DNA of 56,976 nucleotides. Origin: Pseudonocardia sp. (GTDB lineage Bacteria; Actinomycetota; Actinomycetes; Mycobacteriales; Pseudonocardiaceae). A program made the translations under genes and the position numbers. Location of the stretch: assembly GCA_026785945.1 (NCBI GenBank), contig JAJAZD010000008.1, positions 1-56,976 on the forward strand, read 5' to 3'. Positions 35,872 through 45,107 of this stretch are shown piece by piece (within the stretch, counting starts at the first letter, position 1; each line of letters opens with the position of its first letter). The notes below the pieces were generated by a model, which did no database searches, was not told where the DNA came from, and saw only the letters and a list, made by a program, of their open reading frames with translations.

Positions 35872-37023
35872 TCAGTGCTTGACGGGGGTGAGGTTCAAGC
35901 TCATACCGGCGAGGCCTCGCGCGCGGGTGGTCAGCCGGTCGGCCACCTTCTGCAACGCCTTCGCGCTCGCGGCCTCGGGGTCGGCCAGGACGATCGGCGT
36001 GCCCTCGTCACTGCACTCCCGCAGGCGGGTCTCCAGCGGGATCTGGCCCAGCAGCGGGACGGGGGCCCCGAGCGCCGTGGTCAGCGAGTCGGCCACCGTC
36101 TTGCCTCCGCCGGATCCGAAGACCTCCATGCGGGTGCCGTCCGGCAGCTCCATCCACGACATGTTCTCGACGACGCCGGCGAGGCGCTGGCGGGTCTGCA
36201 GCGCGATGGAACCGGCTCGTTCGGCCACCTCGGCGGCGGCCGTCTGCGGCGTCGTGACGACGAGCAGTTCGGCGTTCGGGATCAGCTGCGCGGTGGAGAT
36301 CGCGATGTCCCCGGTCCCGGGTGGCAGGTCGAGGAGCAGGACGTCGAGATCGCCCCAGAACACGTCGGCGAGGAACTGCTGCAGGGCGCGGTGCAGCATC
36401 GGACCGCGCCACACGACGGCCTCGTTGCCCGGTGTGAACATGCCGATGGAGATGACCTTCACCCCGTGGGCCTGCGGCGGCATGATCATGTCGGCGACCT
36501 TGGTGGGGCGCGCCGTGGTGCCGAGCATGCGCGGTATCGAGTGGCCGTAGATGTCGGCGTCGACGACGCCGACCGACAACCCCTTCGCGGCCATCGCCGC
36601 GGCCAGGTTGACCGTGATGGAGGACTTGCCGACCCCGCCCTTGCCCGACGCCACGCAGTACACCCGTGTCATCGAGCCGGGCTGGGCGAACGGGATGACC
36701 GGTTCGGCGCTGTCCCCACGCAGGCCGCGGCGCAGCTCGGTGCGCTGCACGTCGCTCATGACGTCCAGCTCGACCCGCACGCCGGTGATGCCGGCGACCT
36801 GTGACACCGCTTCGGTGACCCGCTTGGTGATGGTGTCCTTCATCGGACAGCCCGCCACGGTGAGGAAGATGCCGACGTGCGCCAGGCCCTCGGGGGACAC
36901 GGTCACGCCCTTGACCATGCCCAGGTCCGTGATCGGCTTGTGGATCTCGGGGTCGTCGACCGTCGCGAGCGCGGCGTGGACGGCATCGGAGATGGTGGTG
37001 GTGGTGTTTCCGGTGGTGGACAT
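35872..37023 (-). CDS. mrp: Mrp/ApbC P-loop iron-sulphur carrier
   Basis: 383 residues from ATG 37023. Upstream MIP18-like domain DPEIHKPITDLGMVKGV (about 24-40) is fused to the ParA-type ATPase: P-loop SGKGGVGKS (126-134), switch text DLPPGTGDIAIS and VENMSWMEL. It binds and transfers [4Fe-4S] clusters to apo-proteins. Same order as Rv1229c near tatB. The ATG region is divergent from the MarR gene. Confidence 0.93.
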   Translation of the reverse strand: MSTTGNTTTTISDAVHAALATVDDPEIHKPITDLGMVKGVTVSPEGLAHVGIFLTVAGCPMKDTITKRVTEAVSQVAGITGVRVELDVMSDVQRTELRRGLRGDSAEPVIPFAQPGSMTRVYCVASGKGGVGKSSITVNLAAAMAAKGLSVGVVDADIYGHSIPRMLGTTARPTKVADMIMPPQAHGVKVISIGMFTPGNEAVVWRGPMLHRALQQFLADVFWGDLDVLLLDLPPGTGDIAISTAQLIPNAELLVVTTPQTAAAEVAERAGSIALQTRQRLAGVVENMSWMELPDGTRMEVFGSGGGKTVADSLTTALGAPVPLLGQIPLETRLRECSDEGTPIVLADPEAASAKALQKVADRLTTRARGLAGMSLNLTPVKH

Positions 37024-37184
37024 CTGTGCCTTCCTGGCGACGCAACCGAGGCTCCCGCCACGGCGCACCCCATGTTACGTCCGTGCCGCGGACCGGCTCG
37101 GTCCGTAGCATCTGCGGTCGTGGCGGGCGGCGTCGGCACGGGTCGGTGCGAGGCGGCCGGCCGCGCGCCGGGTGGGGAGGGTTC

Positions 37185-37664
37185 GTGACGGAGATCGTCG
37201 ACAGGGCCGGGACGAGGGCCCCGGCGGAGCGCCACGTCCCGACGCGCGAGCAGCTCGGCGCGTGGCGGGCGTTCCTGCGGGCCCACGCGAGCATCACCCG
37301 GTCCCTCGAGGCCGAGCTCGAGGCCGACCAGAAGCTGTCGCTGGCCGCCTACGACGTGCTCGTCCAGCTCGTCGAGGCGCCGGACCGGCGACTTCGGATG
37401 ACGGAGCTGGCCGATGCGGTGCTGCTGTCCCGGTCCGGTGTGACGCGCCTGGTCGACCGGTTGGAGAAGGTGGGCCTGGTGAACCGCTGTCCCGTCGAGT
37501 CCGACGGCCGGGGCGTGGCCGCCGAGCTCACCGCCGCCGGCCTGTCGCGGCTTTGGACGGCCTCGCGCACGCACCTCGCCGGGGTGGTGCGGCATTTCGC
37601 CGCACGGCTCGACGCCGACGACCTGGCCGCGCTGGAACGCATCAGCCGTCGGCTCGTCGACTGA
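37185..37664 (+). CDS. MarR-family transcriptional regulator
   Basis: 159 residues from GTG 37185 after GGGGAGGG. Winged-helix core is TELADAVLLSRSGVTRLVDR and LEKVGLVNRCPVESDGRG, the MarR wing. Effector unknown. It lies 160 bp from mrp (divergent) and overlaps the 3' end of the DUF1003 gene by 23 bp. Confidence 0.88.
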   Translation: MTEIVDRAGTRAPAERHVPTREQLGAWRAFLRAHASITRSLEAELEADQKLSLAAYDVLVQLVEAPDRRLRMTELADAVLLSRSGVTRLVDRLEKVGLVNRCPVESDGRGVAAELTAAGLSRLWTASRTHLAGVVRHFAARLDADDLAALERISRRLVD

Positions 37665-38166
37665 GCCGGGCGCCGCGCCGCTCCGGGGGCGGCGGGGAAC
37701 CCAGCCGGTCGCACAGCTTGTCGAACTCGCCGCGCAGGTAGTCCCGCGTCACTACCTCGCCCACCGCGATACGCACCGCGGCGAGCTCCCGAGCGAGGTA
37801 CTCGGTGTCGGCCTTCGTCCGCTCCGCGCGGGCGCGGTCCTCCTCCAGTGACACGCGGTCGCGGTCGGCCTGGCGGTTCTGGGCGAGCAGGATCAGCGGC
37901 GCGGCGTAGGCGGCCTGGGTGGAGAACGCCAGGTTGAGCAGGATGAACGGGTACGGGTCCCACCGCAGGCCCACGGCGAAGAGGTTCAGCGCGATCCAGA
38001 TGAGCACGAGGACCGTCTGGATGGCGAGGAAGCGTCCGGTGCCCAGGAAGCGGGCGATCCGTTCGGAGAACCGCGCGAATCCGTCGGGGTCGAGCTCGAA
38101 GCGGGGACGGCCCAGCCGCGGGAGGTCGAGGCGGCGTCGCGGCGGGGTTGCGCGGGTGTCAGGCAT
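37642..38166 (-). CDS. DUF1003 integral membrane protein
   Basis: 174 residues. Two central TM segments (about 56-80 and 90-111) hold the family text FLAIQTVLVLIWIALNLFAV and PYPFILLNLAFSTQAAYAAP, followed by NRQADRDRVSLEEDRARAE, a coiled region. Function unknown, often linked to metal transport. Its start overlaps the stop of the MgtE-like gene by 8 bp, so the two are coupled, as Rv1231c and Rv1232c are. Confidence 0.88.
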   Translation of the reverse strand: MPDTRATPPRRRLDLPRLGRPRFELDPDGFARFSERIARFLGTGRFLAIQTVLVLIWIALNLFAVGLRWDPYPFILLNLAFSTQAAYAAPLILLAQNRQADRDRVSLEEDRARAERTKADTEYLARELAAVRIAVGEVVTRDYLRGEFDKLCDRLGSPPPPERRGARLSRRADG

Positions 38167-39463
38167 CGGCCACCTCCGTGGTGCCCGGCTCCGGCCGGGC
38201 ATCGTCGACGCCGCCCGGCTCCGGCCAGTCATCGTTGACGCTGTCACGCCAGTCGGTCGGCAGGAGGTGGTCGAGCACGTCGTCGACCGTGACGGCGCCC
38301 AGCAGGTGGTCCTCCCCGTCGACGACGGGCCCGGCCACCAGGTTGTACGCCGCGAAGTACCGCGTGATCTCACCGAGGGTGGCGTCCGGGTGCAGGCGGG
38401 CGAGCTCGGTGTCGACGACACCCGCCACCAGCTCGAACGGCGCCTCTCGCAGCAGCCGCTGGGCGTGGACGCAGCCCAGGTAGCGCCCGGTGGGCGTCTG
38501 GGTCGGCGGCCTGCACACGAACACCATGCTGGCCAGCGCGGGCGGGATGTCGGGGTTGCGGATCCGGGCGAGCGCCTCGGCCACGGTGCCGTCGGGCCGC
38601 AGGACGACCGGTTCCGGGGTCATCAGGCCTCCCGCGGTGTCCGACGAGTAGGTCAGCAGCCTGCGCACGGGCGCCGACTCCTCCGGCTCCATCAGAGCCA
38701 GCAGCGCTTCGGCGTCGGCGTCGGGGAGCTCGCCGAGCAGGTCGGCCGCGTCGTCGGGCGACATCGCCTCCAGCACGTCGGCGGCCCGCTCGGCGTCGAG
38801 GTGGGACAGCAGCCCGCGCTGGTCGGACTCGGACATCTCCTCGAACACGTCGGCCAGCCGCTCGTCGTCCAGCGCGTCGATCACTTCGTGCTGGCGCTTC
38901 TCGGGCAGCTCGGCCAGAGCCGCGGCGACGTCGGTCGAGCGCATGGTCTCGAAGACCGCCAGCAGGCCGGCGGTGCCCTGCCGGTCCGACAGCGTCAACC
39001 CCGTCACCGCGCTCCACGCCACCACCTGGACGCCGCCGCGCCGCGCGAGCCCGTGCCGCCGCGCCCGGACCGCGAGCCCCGCCACCACCCAGTCCCGCGA
39101 CCGGGTCGGCTCGATCGCGGCGTCGGTGACGACCATGGCCTCGCCGGACCCGACCAGATGCACGGGCGCGTCGAGCAGCTGCCCGACGACCAGCGTCTCG
39201 CGGGGCCGCTGGACGAACCCGCGCAGGCTCACCGAGCCCGTGGCGAGCGTGACGGCGCCCGGGTCCACCGTGGTGACCCGCAGCATCGGCACGAAGATCC
39301 GCCGCCTGGTGACCATCTCGACGACCACGCCGAGCACCCGCGGTGGGCTCGTGTCGACCCGCAGCGAGACGACCAGGTCGCGAACCTTGCCGATGCGCTC
39401 GCCGTCGGGGCCGAAGACGGCCAGGCCCACCAGCCGCGCGACGAAGACCCGCTCGGTACCCAT
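38159..39463 (-). CDS. MgtE N-terminal/CBS-domain protein
   Basis: 434 residues from ATG 39463 (MGTERVFVARLVG), after two PRC-like beta barrels. A helical MgtE_N repeat follows with MRSTDVAAALAELPEKRQHE and LDDERLADVFEEMSESDQRG, then two CBS domains (around 290-410; TAGGLMTPEPVVLRPDGTVA). It lacks the five-helix MgtE channel, so it acts as a regulator or sensor, perhaps of Mg levels, with DUF1003. Rv1232c position. Confidence 0.85.
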   Translation of the reverse strand: MGTERVFVARLVGLAVFGPDGERIGKVRDLVVSLRVDTSPPRVLGVVVEMVTRRRIFVPMLRVTTVDPGAVTLATGSVSLRGFVQRPRETLVVGQLLDAPVHLVGSGEAMVVTDAAIEPTRSRDWVVAGLAVRARRHGLARRGGVQVVAWSAVTGLTLSDRQGTAGLLAVFETMRSTDVAAALAELPEKRQHEVIDALDDERLADVFEEMSESDQRGLLSHLDAERAADVLEAMSPDDAADLLGELPDADAEALLALMEPEESAPVRRLLTYSSDTAGGLMTPEPVVLRPDGTVAEALARIRNPDIPPALASMVFVCRPPTQTPTGRYLGCVHAQRLLREAPFELVAGVVDTELARLHPDATLGEITRYFAAYNLVAGPVVDGEDHLLGAVTVDDVLDHLLPTDWRDSVNDDWPEPGGVDDARPEPGTTEVADA

Positions 39464-39487
39464 GGCACAGAGCCTAGGGTCCACACG

Positions 39488-40167
39488 GTGGCCACACTCC
39501 GGTACGACGTCGTCGACGTGTTCACCGACCGCCCCTACGCCGGCAACCCGCTCGCCGTGGTGCACGGCGGCACCGACCTGAGCACCTGCTGCCGGTGCAG
39601 GTCGACGCGCACGGCGCGCAGGTGGCGGGTGGCGCTCCCGAGATCGGACCGGCCCTGGACGCGGTGGCGCTGGCCGCATGCGTCGGGCTGATCCCCACCG
39701 ACGTCAACGGGTCGCCGCGGGTGTCGCGGCCGCGGGCGTCCCCTATGCGTTCCTGGCGGTGGTCCCCGACGCCGTCGCCCGCGCCGTACCGGACGCTGCG
39801 GCACTCCGGGCGTCCAGCCGGGATGTCGGCGGGGCCGCCGGCGGGCTCGTCGGGTTCGTCGTCGTCGCCTTCGACCGGCACGGCCGGCACGCCCACACGC
39901 GAATGTTCGCCCCCGAGGTCGGTGTCGTGGAGGACCCGGCCACGGGTTCCGCGGCCGTCGCGCTCGGGGTGCTCCTCGTCGACCGCGGCGTGCTGGCCGG
40001 CGACCGGGCCGACCGGGTTCACCGTCGACCAGGGCGCGGAGATCGGCCGGCCGTCGCGGCGGGCGGGGCTGGTCCGTGCCCGCGACGGCGCGGCCGTCGG
40101 GACCGCCGTGCGCGGCGACGTCACCACCGTCGCCCGTGGTGAACTGGTTGCGCTGCCGGCCCCCTGA
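39488..40167 (+). pseudogene. PhzF-family pseudogene, frameshifted with internal deletion
   Basis: Begins as a normal PhzF protein: MATLRYDVVDVFTDRPYAGN (GTG 39488), then LAVVHGGTDLST. The rest is spread over two other frames: LPVQVDAHGAQVAGGAPEIG, then GVPYAFLAVVPDAVARAVPD with MFAPEVGVVEDPATGSAAVA, and the tail GFTVDQGAEIGRPSRRAG... to 40167. At least three frame changes are needed, and the segment holding the catalytic Glu and GHPT motif is missing. The intact enzyme is an isomerase/epimerase of about 280 residues. Confidence 0.8.
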
Positions 40168-40319
40168 AGGCGCCCTCACGGTGCCCGGGTCCGTGCCCTC
40201 CGGTCTCCCACGCGGTTGAGAAACCGATCACGCCACATCCCGCTGTCGCGCGGACCGTGCGAGCATCGTCGCCACGCAGAACCGATCGGCCGTGCCGACC
40301 GACCGTCCTGATCGACCGC

Positions 40320-40363
40320 GCCGACCGACCGTGCCGACCGTGCCGACCGACCGTGCCGACCGT
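40320..40363 (+). repeat. Perfect 22-bp tandem repeat upstream of the malyl-CoA lyase gene
   Basis: Two identical copies at 40320-40341 and 40342-40363, starting GCCGACCGACCGTGCCGAC. A degenerate copy precedes them near 40295. They end 26 bp before the GTG start, so copy number could affect the leader. Confidence 0.9.
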
Positions 40364-40389
40364 GCTGAACTCGATGAGGAGTCCGCCCC

Positions 40390-41352
40390 GTGACGACCAC
40401 CCCTCCCCGCGCCCGCCGGTCCTGCCTGGCGGTCCCGGGGTCCAGCCGGAAGTTCATCGACAAGGCCCGGACGTTGCCCGCCGACCAGGTGTTCCTGGAT
40501 CTGGAGGACGCGTGCGCGCCGCTGGCGAAGCCGGGCGCCCGCGCGACCATCGTCGCCGCGCTCAACGAGGGCGGCTGGGGCGAGCGGGTCCGCGTCGTGC
40601 GCGTGAACGACTGGACCACCGAATGGACCTACCGCGACGTCATCGAGGTGGTGGAGGGTGCGGGCGCCAACCTCGACGCGATCATGCTGCCCAAGGTGCA
40701 GACGCCCGAGCAGGTCGTCGCGCTCGACCTCCTGTTGAGCCAGATCGAGAAGACCATGGGCTACGAGGTCGGGAGGATCGGCATCGAGGCCCAGATCGAG
40801 AACGCGCTCGGCCTGATCAACATCAACGCGATCGCGGCGGCCTCGCCGCGCATCGAGACGATCATCTTCGGGCCGGCCGACTTCATGGCCTCGATCAACA
40901 TGAAGTCGCTCGTGGTGGGGGAGCAGCCCCCCGGCTACGACGTGGGTGACGCCTACCACCACATCCTGATGAGCATCCTGATGGCGGCTCGAGCGCACGA
41001 CAAGCAGGCCATCGACGGCCCGTACCTGCAGATCAAGGACGTCGACGGTTTCCGGCGCGTCGCCGGGCGCTCCGCGGCGCTGGGCTTCGACGGCAAGTGG
41101 GTGCTGCACCCCGGCCAGATCGACGCCGCGAACGAGACGTACTCACCCGCCCAGGCCGACTTCGACCACGCGGAGGACATCCTCGACGCCTACGACTTCT
41201 ACACCTCCGAGGCCGGCGGGAAGCGCGGCGCCGCGATGATCGGCGACGAGATGATCGACGAGGCGTCCCGCAAGATGGCGTTGGTGATCGCCGGCAAGGG
41301 CCGGGCCGCCGGCATGACGCGCACCGGCAGATGGACCCCGCCGGCATCGTAG
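40390..41352 (+). CDS. mcl: Malyl-CoA/beta-methylmalyl-CoA lyase
   Basis: 320 residues from GTG 40390. CitE/HpcH fold: SCLAVPGSSRKFIDKA (start), FLDLEDACAPLAK (metal acid), MLPKVQTPEQV, GIEAQIENALGLIN (metal Glu), and DGKWVLHPGQID. This length and text match the CoA-ester lyases of the ethylmalonyl-CoA pathway next to ccr in Streptomyces, which cleave L-malyl-CoA and beta-methylmalyl-CoA. The pathway partner acyl-CoA dehydrogenase lies at 43829, separated by an accessory island. Confidence 0.88.
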   Translation: MTTTPPRARRSCLAVPGSSRKFIDKARTLPADQVFLDLEDACAPLAKPGARATIVAALNEGGWGERVRVVRVNDWTTEWTYRDVIEVVEGAGANLDAIMLPKVQTPEQVVALDLLLSQIEKTMGYEVGRIGIEAQIENALGLININAIAAASPRIETIIFGPADFMASINMKSLVVGEQPPGYDVGDAYHHILMSILMAARAHDKQAIDGPYLQIKDVDGFRRVAGRSAALGFDGKWVLHPGQIDAANETYSPAQADFDHAEDILDAYDFYTSEAGGKRGAAMIGDEMIDEASRKMALVIAGKGRAAGMTRTGRWTPPAS

Positions 41353-41379
41353 CTCCATGCGCTTCGCGGCCCGTCACGT

Positions 41380-41462
41380 CCTGGCGCGCCCTACCGCTCC
41401 ACACCCGCAACGGCGCCGACTTCGCCGGCCTCGGCTCCCTGGTCGACGTGATCGAGGCATGA
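41380..41462 (+). pseudogene. C-terminal remnant of a VapC-type PIN toxin
   Basis: Only 27 residues can be read, SWRALPLHTRNGADFAGLGS then LVDVIEA and stop. Text LPLHTRNxADFxGL is the C-terminal signature of VapC PIN toxins. No start or other catalytic residues remain. It abuts the end of the malyl-CoA lyase gene and may mark an insertion edge. Confidence 0.55.
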
Positions 41463-41590
41463 ACGAGTGACCTGGGGTGGGCGATGGCGACATCGATTCG
41501 TCCACTTGCACCCGCAGCTGAACGCGCTGCGCATGGCGCCAGCCCCGGTTCGCACAAGGTCCCGGCGCAACGGAGCCCTACGCTGTCGGT

Positions 41591-42902
41591 ATGGCCGCAG
41601 ACCGGATCACGCAGGTACGTCTGACGGCGTTCAAGTCCTATCGCGACGCGGCGCTGCCCCTGTCCCCGTTGACGATCCTCATCGGCCGCAACGGCGGCGG
41701 GAAGTCGAACGCCCTCGACGGCTTGGAGGTACTTTCCCGGCTGGCGAAGGGTGGTGAGATCCGAGACGCTCTCGACGGAGCGCGCCGGGATGCCGGCCCC
41801 GTGCGGGGTGGGATCGAGGGTTGTGCTCCGATCGGAACGGACTCCTTCGAGCTCGGCGTCTCGGTCCAGCACGGTGACGGCCATCAGCCTCGATGTCCGG
41901 ATCCAGATCCGGCCGCAGGTCCAGATCGTCCGTGAGGTCCTGTCCGGCGTCATCGGGGGTCGTCGGAGAGTTCTCCTGGAGACGCTCGCGCCCGATCTCG
42001 AGCGATCCGATATAGAGGCGAAGATCTGGAACGACAAGCGCGGGCGTAATCCGCAGGCCATGTTCCGGGCGACGCACCTGCTGACAGCACAACTGCCGCT
42101 GCGGCTCGACGGCCGAACAACGGCGGAGCGGCAGGTACTGGAGATGGCCGAATCGGTACTGGGAGTCCTCGGTGGGGTCTTCCACCTGGATCCGGTGCCG
42201 CAGCTCATGCGGCAGTACGTGCCGGAGCAGGATGTCGTGCTGCGCCGCAACGCTGAGAACATCTCCGCCACCATCGCGCGGCTGCACCGTGAGGGCGGCC
42301 CGCGTTTCGCCGAGCTGCTCGACGCGATCCGGGGGCTGCCCGAGTACGAGCTGCGCTCCCTCGGTGTCGGTGGTACCGAGTTCGGGGAGGTGATGCTGGC
42401 GATCGACGAGGTCGAGGACGGTCGGACAGTTACAGTTCCGGCTCGCCAGATGAGCGACGGAATGCCGCGGATGATCGCGATCATCACTGCGTTGGTCGCT
42501 GGCGGGAGCGGGGTGGCGATCGAGGGCACGGCGTCGACCGCTCCGGTTCTCACGTTGATGCTGGAGGAACTCGAGAACGGTCTGCACCCGACCCAGGCCG
42601 CCACGGTTCTGGATCTTGTCAAACTCGCTCGGGCCGAGCAGGGCTTCCAGGTGCTGCTGACGACGCACAGTCCGGCGCTCCTCAACGCGCTCCACGGCGA
42701 CGATCGTCTCGGTGTCCTGGTCGTCGCCCGGGACAGGGAGAGCAGCCATTCGTCGATCACGCCCCTCGTGGATCTTCCGGGCTACCTGGCGATGATGGCG
42801 TCGGGTCGCCTCGGGGACCTGGTGTCAGCCGGTCGGTTGGCGGGCCGGGCCGCATCGCCCACCGACAGCACCGCGCTCGACCGCCTGCTCGGCATCGCGT
42901 GA
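41591..42902 (+). pseudogene. AAA family (OLD/RloC-like) ATPase, frameshifted
   Basis: Starts ATG 41591: MAADRITQVRLTAFKSYRDA with Walker A GRNGGGKS at 32-39. At about 41865-41890 the frame must shift by +1 to continue ISLDVRIQIRPQVQIVREVL through VRQMSDG-like QMSDGMPRMIAI, Walker B MLEELENGLHPTQ and D-loop/His TTHSPALLNALHG to a stop at 42902. The intact protein would be ~435 residues. Such stand-alone ATPases with a fused or adjacent nuclease are a common scheme in phage defence. It overlaps the PIN gene by GTGA. Confidence 0.75.
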
Positions 42903-43093
42903 CGGCAGGCGTGGTCTTCCTCGACAGCTCCGTGCTCTTCAATCTGCTCGACGTCCCGGGCAAGAGCGGTGACCGCCAGTCCGTCGTTGCCGAGTTCCAG
43001 CGGCTGACCCACAGCGGTTCGACGTTCGTCTTCCCGATCACTGCCCTCATCACCCTCTGGACCCTGGACACCATGCTGTCGTCGCATGCGTGA
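42899..43093 (+). pseudogene. PIN-like nuclease fragment
   Basis: Starts at GTG 42899, inside the ATPase stop: VFLDSSVLFNLLDVPGKSGD, then SVVAEFQRLTHSGSTFVFPI. The first PIN Asp is present (FLDSSV), but after PITALI the sequence turns to unrelated LWTLDTMLSSHA and stops at 64 residues instead of ~150, so the later acidic residues are lost. Partner of the ATPase; not active as seen. Confidence 0.65.
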
Positions 43094-43800
43094 TGGGCCT
43101 CCGGCGTACCCGCGGATCCCCTACCTCTGGCCGGCCGGCTCGGTCACCGGAGGCGATCGCGTGGTTCCCGTTGCTGAAGCGGGACTCGTGGTTGCGGTGT
43201 CCCGTCGTCGTGGAGGAGAAGCTCGACGGCGCGAACGTCAGCATCTGGTGGGAGGACCAGCACCTGAAGGTGGCTGCACGCGGTGGCCCCGGGGCAATGG
43301 ACCGAGCCGGCCAGCTCGGACCGTTGCGGGCCCGGGTCGACCGGCTGTACCCGGCTATGCGTTGGCTGCTCGCCGATGGCGCGGCTCTGTACGCCGAGTG
43401 GCTCTGGCTGACCCACACGATCGTCTACGACCAGCTCCCCGACCACCTGATCGTGCTGGACATCAGGCTGCCGGGACGAGGTTTCGCTCCGCTCCCGGAA
43501 CGGGATGAGCTGTGCCGAAGCATGCGGTTGCCGGTACCTCCGCGACTGTTCTCGGGCGTCCTCGGTACGGCCGAGAACCTGCGGCTTCTCCTCGGACGAT
43601 CACGCTTCGGCGCGACCGCCATGGAAGGGATCGTGCTGTGCCGGGACGACGGGCGGGTCGCCAAGGTGGTGCGGGCCGGTTTCGTACCCGCACCCGACGA
43701 CCGGATCGCCCGCCGGCGCAACACGCTGGCCGGGCGCGTGGCGGACGACACCGGTGCAGTGGGCGCGGATACGAACGACATTGGGGATACTTTCCCGTAG
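43086..43800 (+). pseudogene. RNA ligase family protein, frameshifted near N-terminus
   Basis: The N-terminus MRDGPPAYPRIPYLWPAGSV (ATG 43086) is in one frame; the body VVVEEKLDGANVSIWWEDQH onward is in the next. Adenylation motif I is EKLDGAN, motif III LYAEWLW, motif IV EGIVLC, motif V AKVVRAG. So one base change lies between about 43150 and 43200. The 240-residue body looks complete and could start internally (e.g. 43090). It ends RNA nicks by ATP-dependent ligation and may repair damage made by a nuclease such as the PIN gene just upstream. Confidence 0.75.
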
Positions 43801-43828
43801 TCCCACACTGCCGTGAGAGAGGAATCCC

Positions 43829-45022
43829 ATGGCCCGGCTCGCTCAGACCGCCGGTCTCACCGAGATCCAGCAGGAGATCCTGTCCACGGTCAAGACGTTC
43901 GTGGACAAGGAGATCCTCCCGCACGCCACGGCGCTCGAACACGCCGACACCTATCCGCAGGACATCGTCGACGGCATGAAGGAGATGGGCCTGTTCGGGC
44001 TCACCATCCCCGAGGAGTTCGGCGGGCTCGGCGAGTCGCTGCTCACCTACGCGCTGGTCGTCGAGCAGATCGCGCGGGGGTGGATGAGCGTTTCCGGCGT
44101 GATCAACACCCACTTCATCGTGGCCCATATGATCGCCCACCACGGCACCGACGAGCAGAAGCAGCGTCACCTGCCGCAGATGGCGCTGGGGGAGACCCGC
44201 GGCTCGTTCTCGATGTCCGAGCCCGACGTCGGCTCCGACGTCGCGGCGATCAAGACGAAGGCCGTGCAGGACGGGGACGACTTCGTGATCGACGGCGCCA
44301 AGATGTGGCTGACGAACGGCGGCACCTCCACGCTGACCGCGGTCCTGGTCAGGACGGACGAGGGCGCCGAGCGCCCGCACCAGAACCTCACGTGCTTCCT
44401 CGTGGAGAAGCCGGTCGGCTACGGCGAGGTCGCCCCCGGCCTGCTGATCCCCGGCAAGATCGACAAGATGGGTTACAAGGGCGTCGACACCACCGAGATG
44501 GTGTTCAGGGGCCACCGCGTGCCCGCCGACCGGATCCTCGGCGGCCGGCGCGGCGCCGGCTTCGCCCAGATGATGGACGGCGTCGAGGTCGGCCGGGTCA
44601 ACGTGGCGGCCCGCGCGTGCGGGATCTCGATCCGCGCGTTCGAACTGGCCGTCGACTACGCCCAGCAGCGCTCGACGTTCGGCAAGCCGATCGCCGAGCA
44701 CCAGGCCATCGCGTTCAAGCTCGCGGAGATGGCCACCAAGGTGGAGGCCGCGCACCTGATGATGGTGAACGCCGCGCGTCTGAAGGACTCGGGTGAGCGT
44801 TTCGACGTCGAGTCGGGCATGGCGAAGCTCCTGGCCAGCGAGTACTGCTCCGAGGTGGTGAACGAGTCGTTCCGCATCCACGGCGGCTACGGCTACTCCA
44901 AGGAGTACGAGATCGAGCGCCTCATGCGTGAGGCGCCGTTCCTGCTCATCGGCGAGGGCACGAGCGAGATCCAGAAGACGATCATCAGCCGCGGCCTGCT
45001 GAAGGAGTACCGGATCCGTTAG
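43829..45022 (+). CDS. Acyl-CoA dehydrogenase, methylsuccinyl-CoA type
   Basis: 397 residues, GAGAGGAAT precedes ATG. Typical FAD site text GGSFSMSEPDVGSDVAAIKT-like FSMSEPDVGSDV, catalytic-base region ESGMAKLLASEYCSEVVNES, then IHGGYGYSKEYEIERL and the C-terminal GEGTSEIQKTIISRGLLKEY. The closest relatives I recognise are the dehydrogenases in Streptomyces ethylmalonyl-CoA clusters (methylsuccinyl to mesaconyl-CoA). Together with mcl and the MaoC protein it fits that pathway. Confidence 0.82.
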   Translation: MARLAQTAGLTEIQQEILSTVKTFVDKEILPHATALEHADTYPQDIVDGMKEMGLFGLTIPEEFGGLGESLLTYALVVEQIARGWMSVSGVINTHFIVAHMIAHHGTDEQKQRHLPQMALGETRGSFSMSEPDVGSDVAAIKTKAVQDGDDFVIDGAKMWLTNGGTSTLTAVLVRTDEGAERPHQNLTCFLVEKPVGYGEVAPGLLIPGKIDKMGYKGVDTTEMVFRGHRVPADRILGGRRGAGFAQMMDGVEVGRVNVAARACGISIRAFELAVDYAQQRSTFGKPIAEHQAIAFKLAEMATKVEAAHLMMVNAARLKDSGERFDVESGMAKLLASEYCSEVVNESFRIHGGYGYSKEYEIERLMREAPFLLIGEGTSEIQKTIISRGLLKEYRIR

Positions 45023-45041
45023 GCCGGATCGTTCCAGGCTC

Positions 45042-45088
45042 GTGCCTCCGGACGAGGGGCGTTCCCACGCCCGCTCGCCCGGAGGCAC
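45042..45088 (+). terminator. Long hairpin after the acyl-CoA dehydrogenase gene
   Basis: GTGCCTCCGG (45042-45051) pairs with CCGGAGGCAC (45079-45088); inner CGAG/CTCG and GGGCGT/ACGCCC pairs extend the stem to about 20 bp around a TCCC loop. No T-tract, but high stability suits a GC-rich terminator. Confidence 0.75.
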
Positions 45089-45107
45089 ATCCGGCCCGAA
45101 TCGCCGG

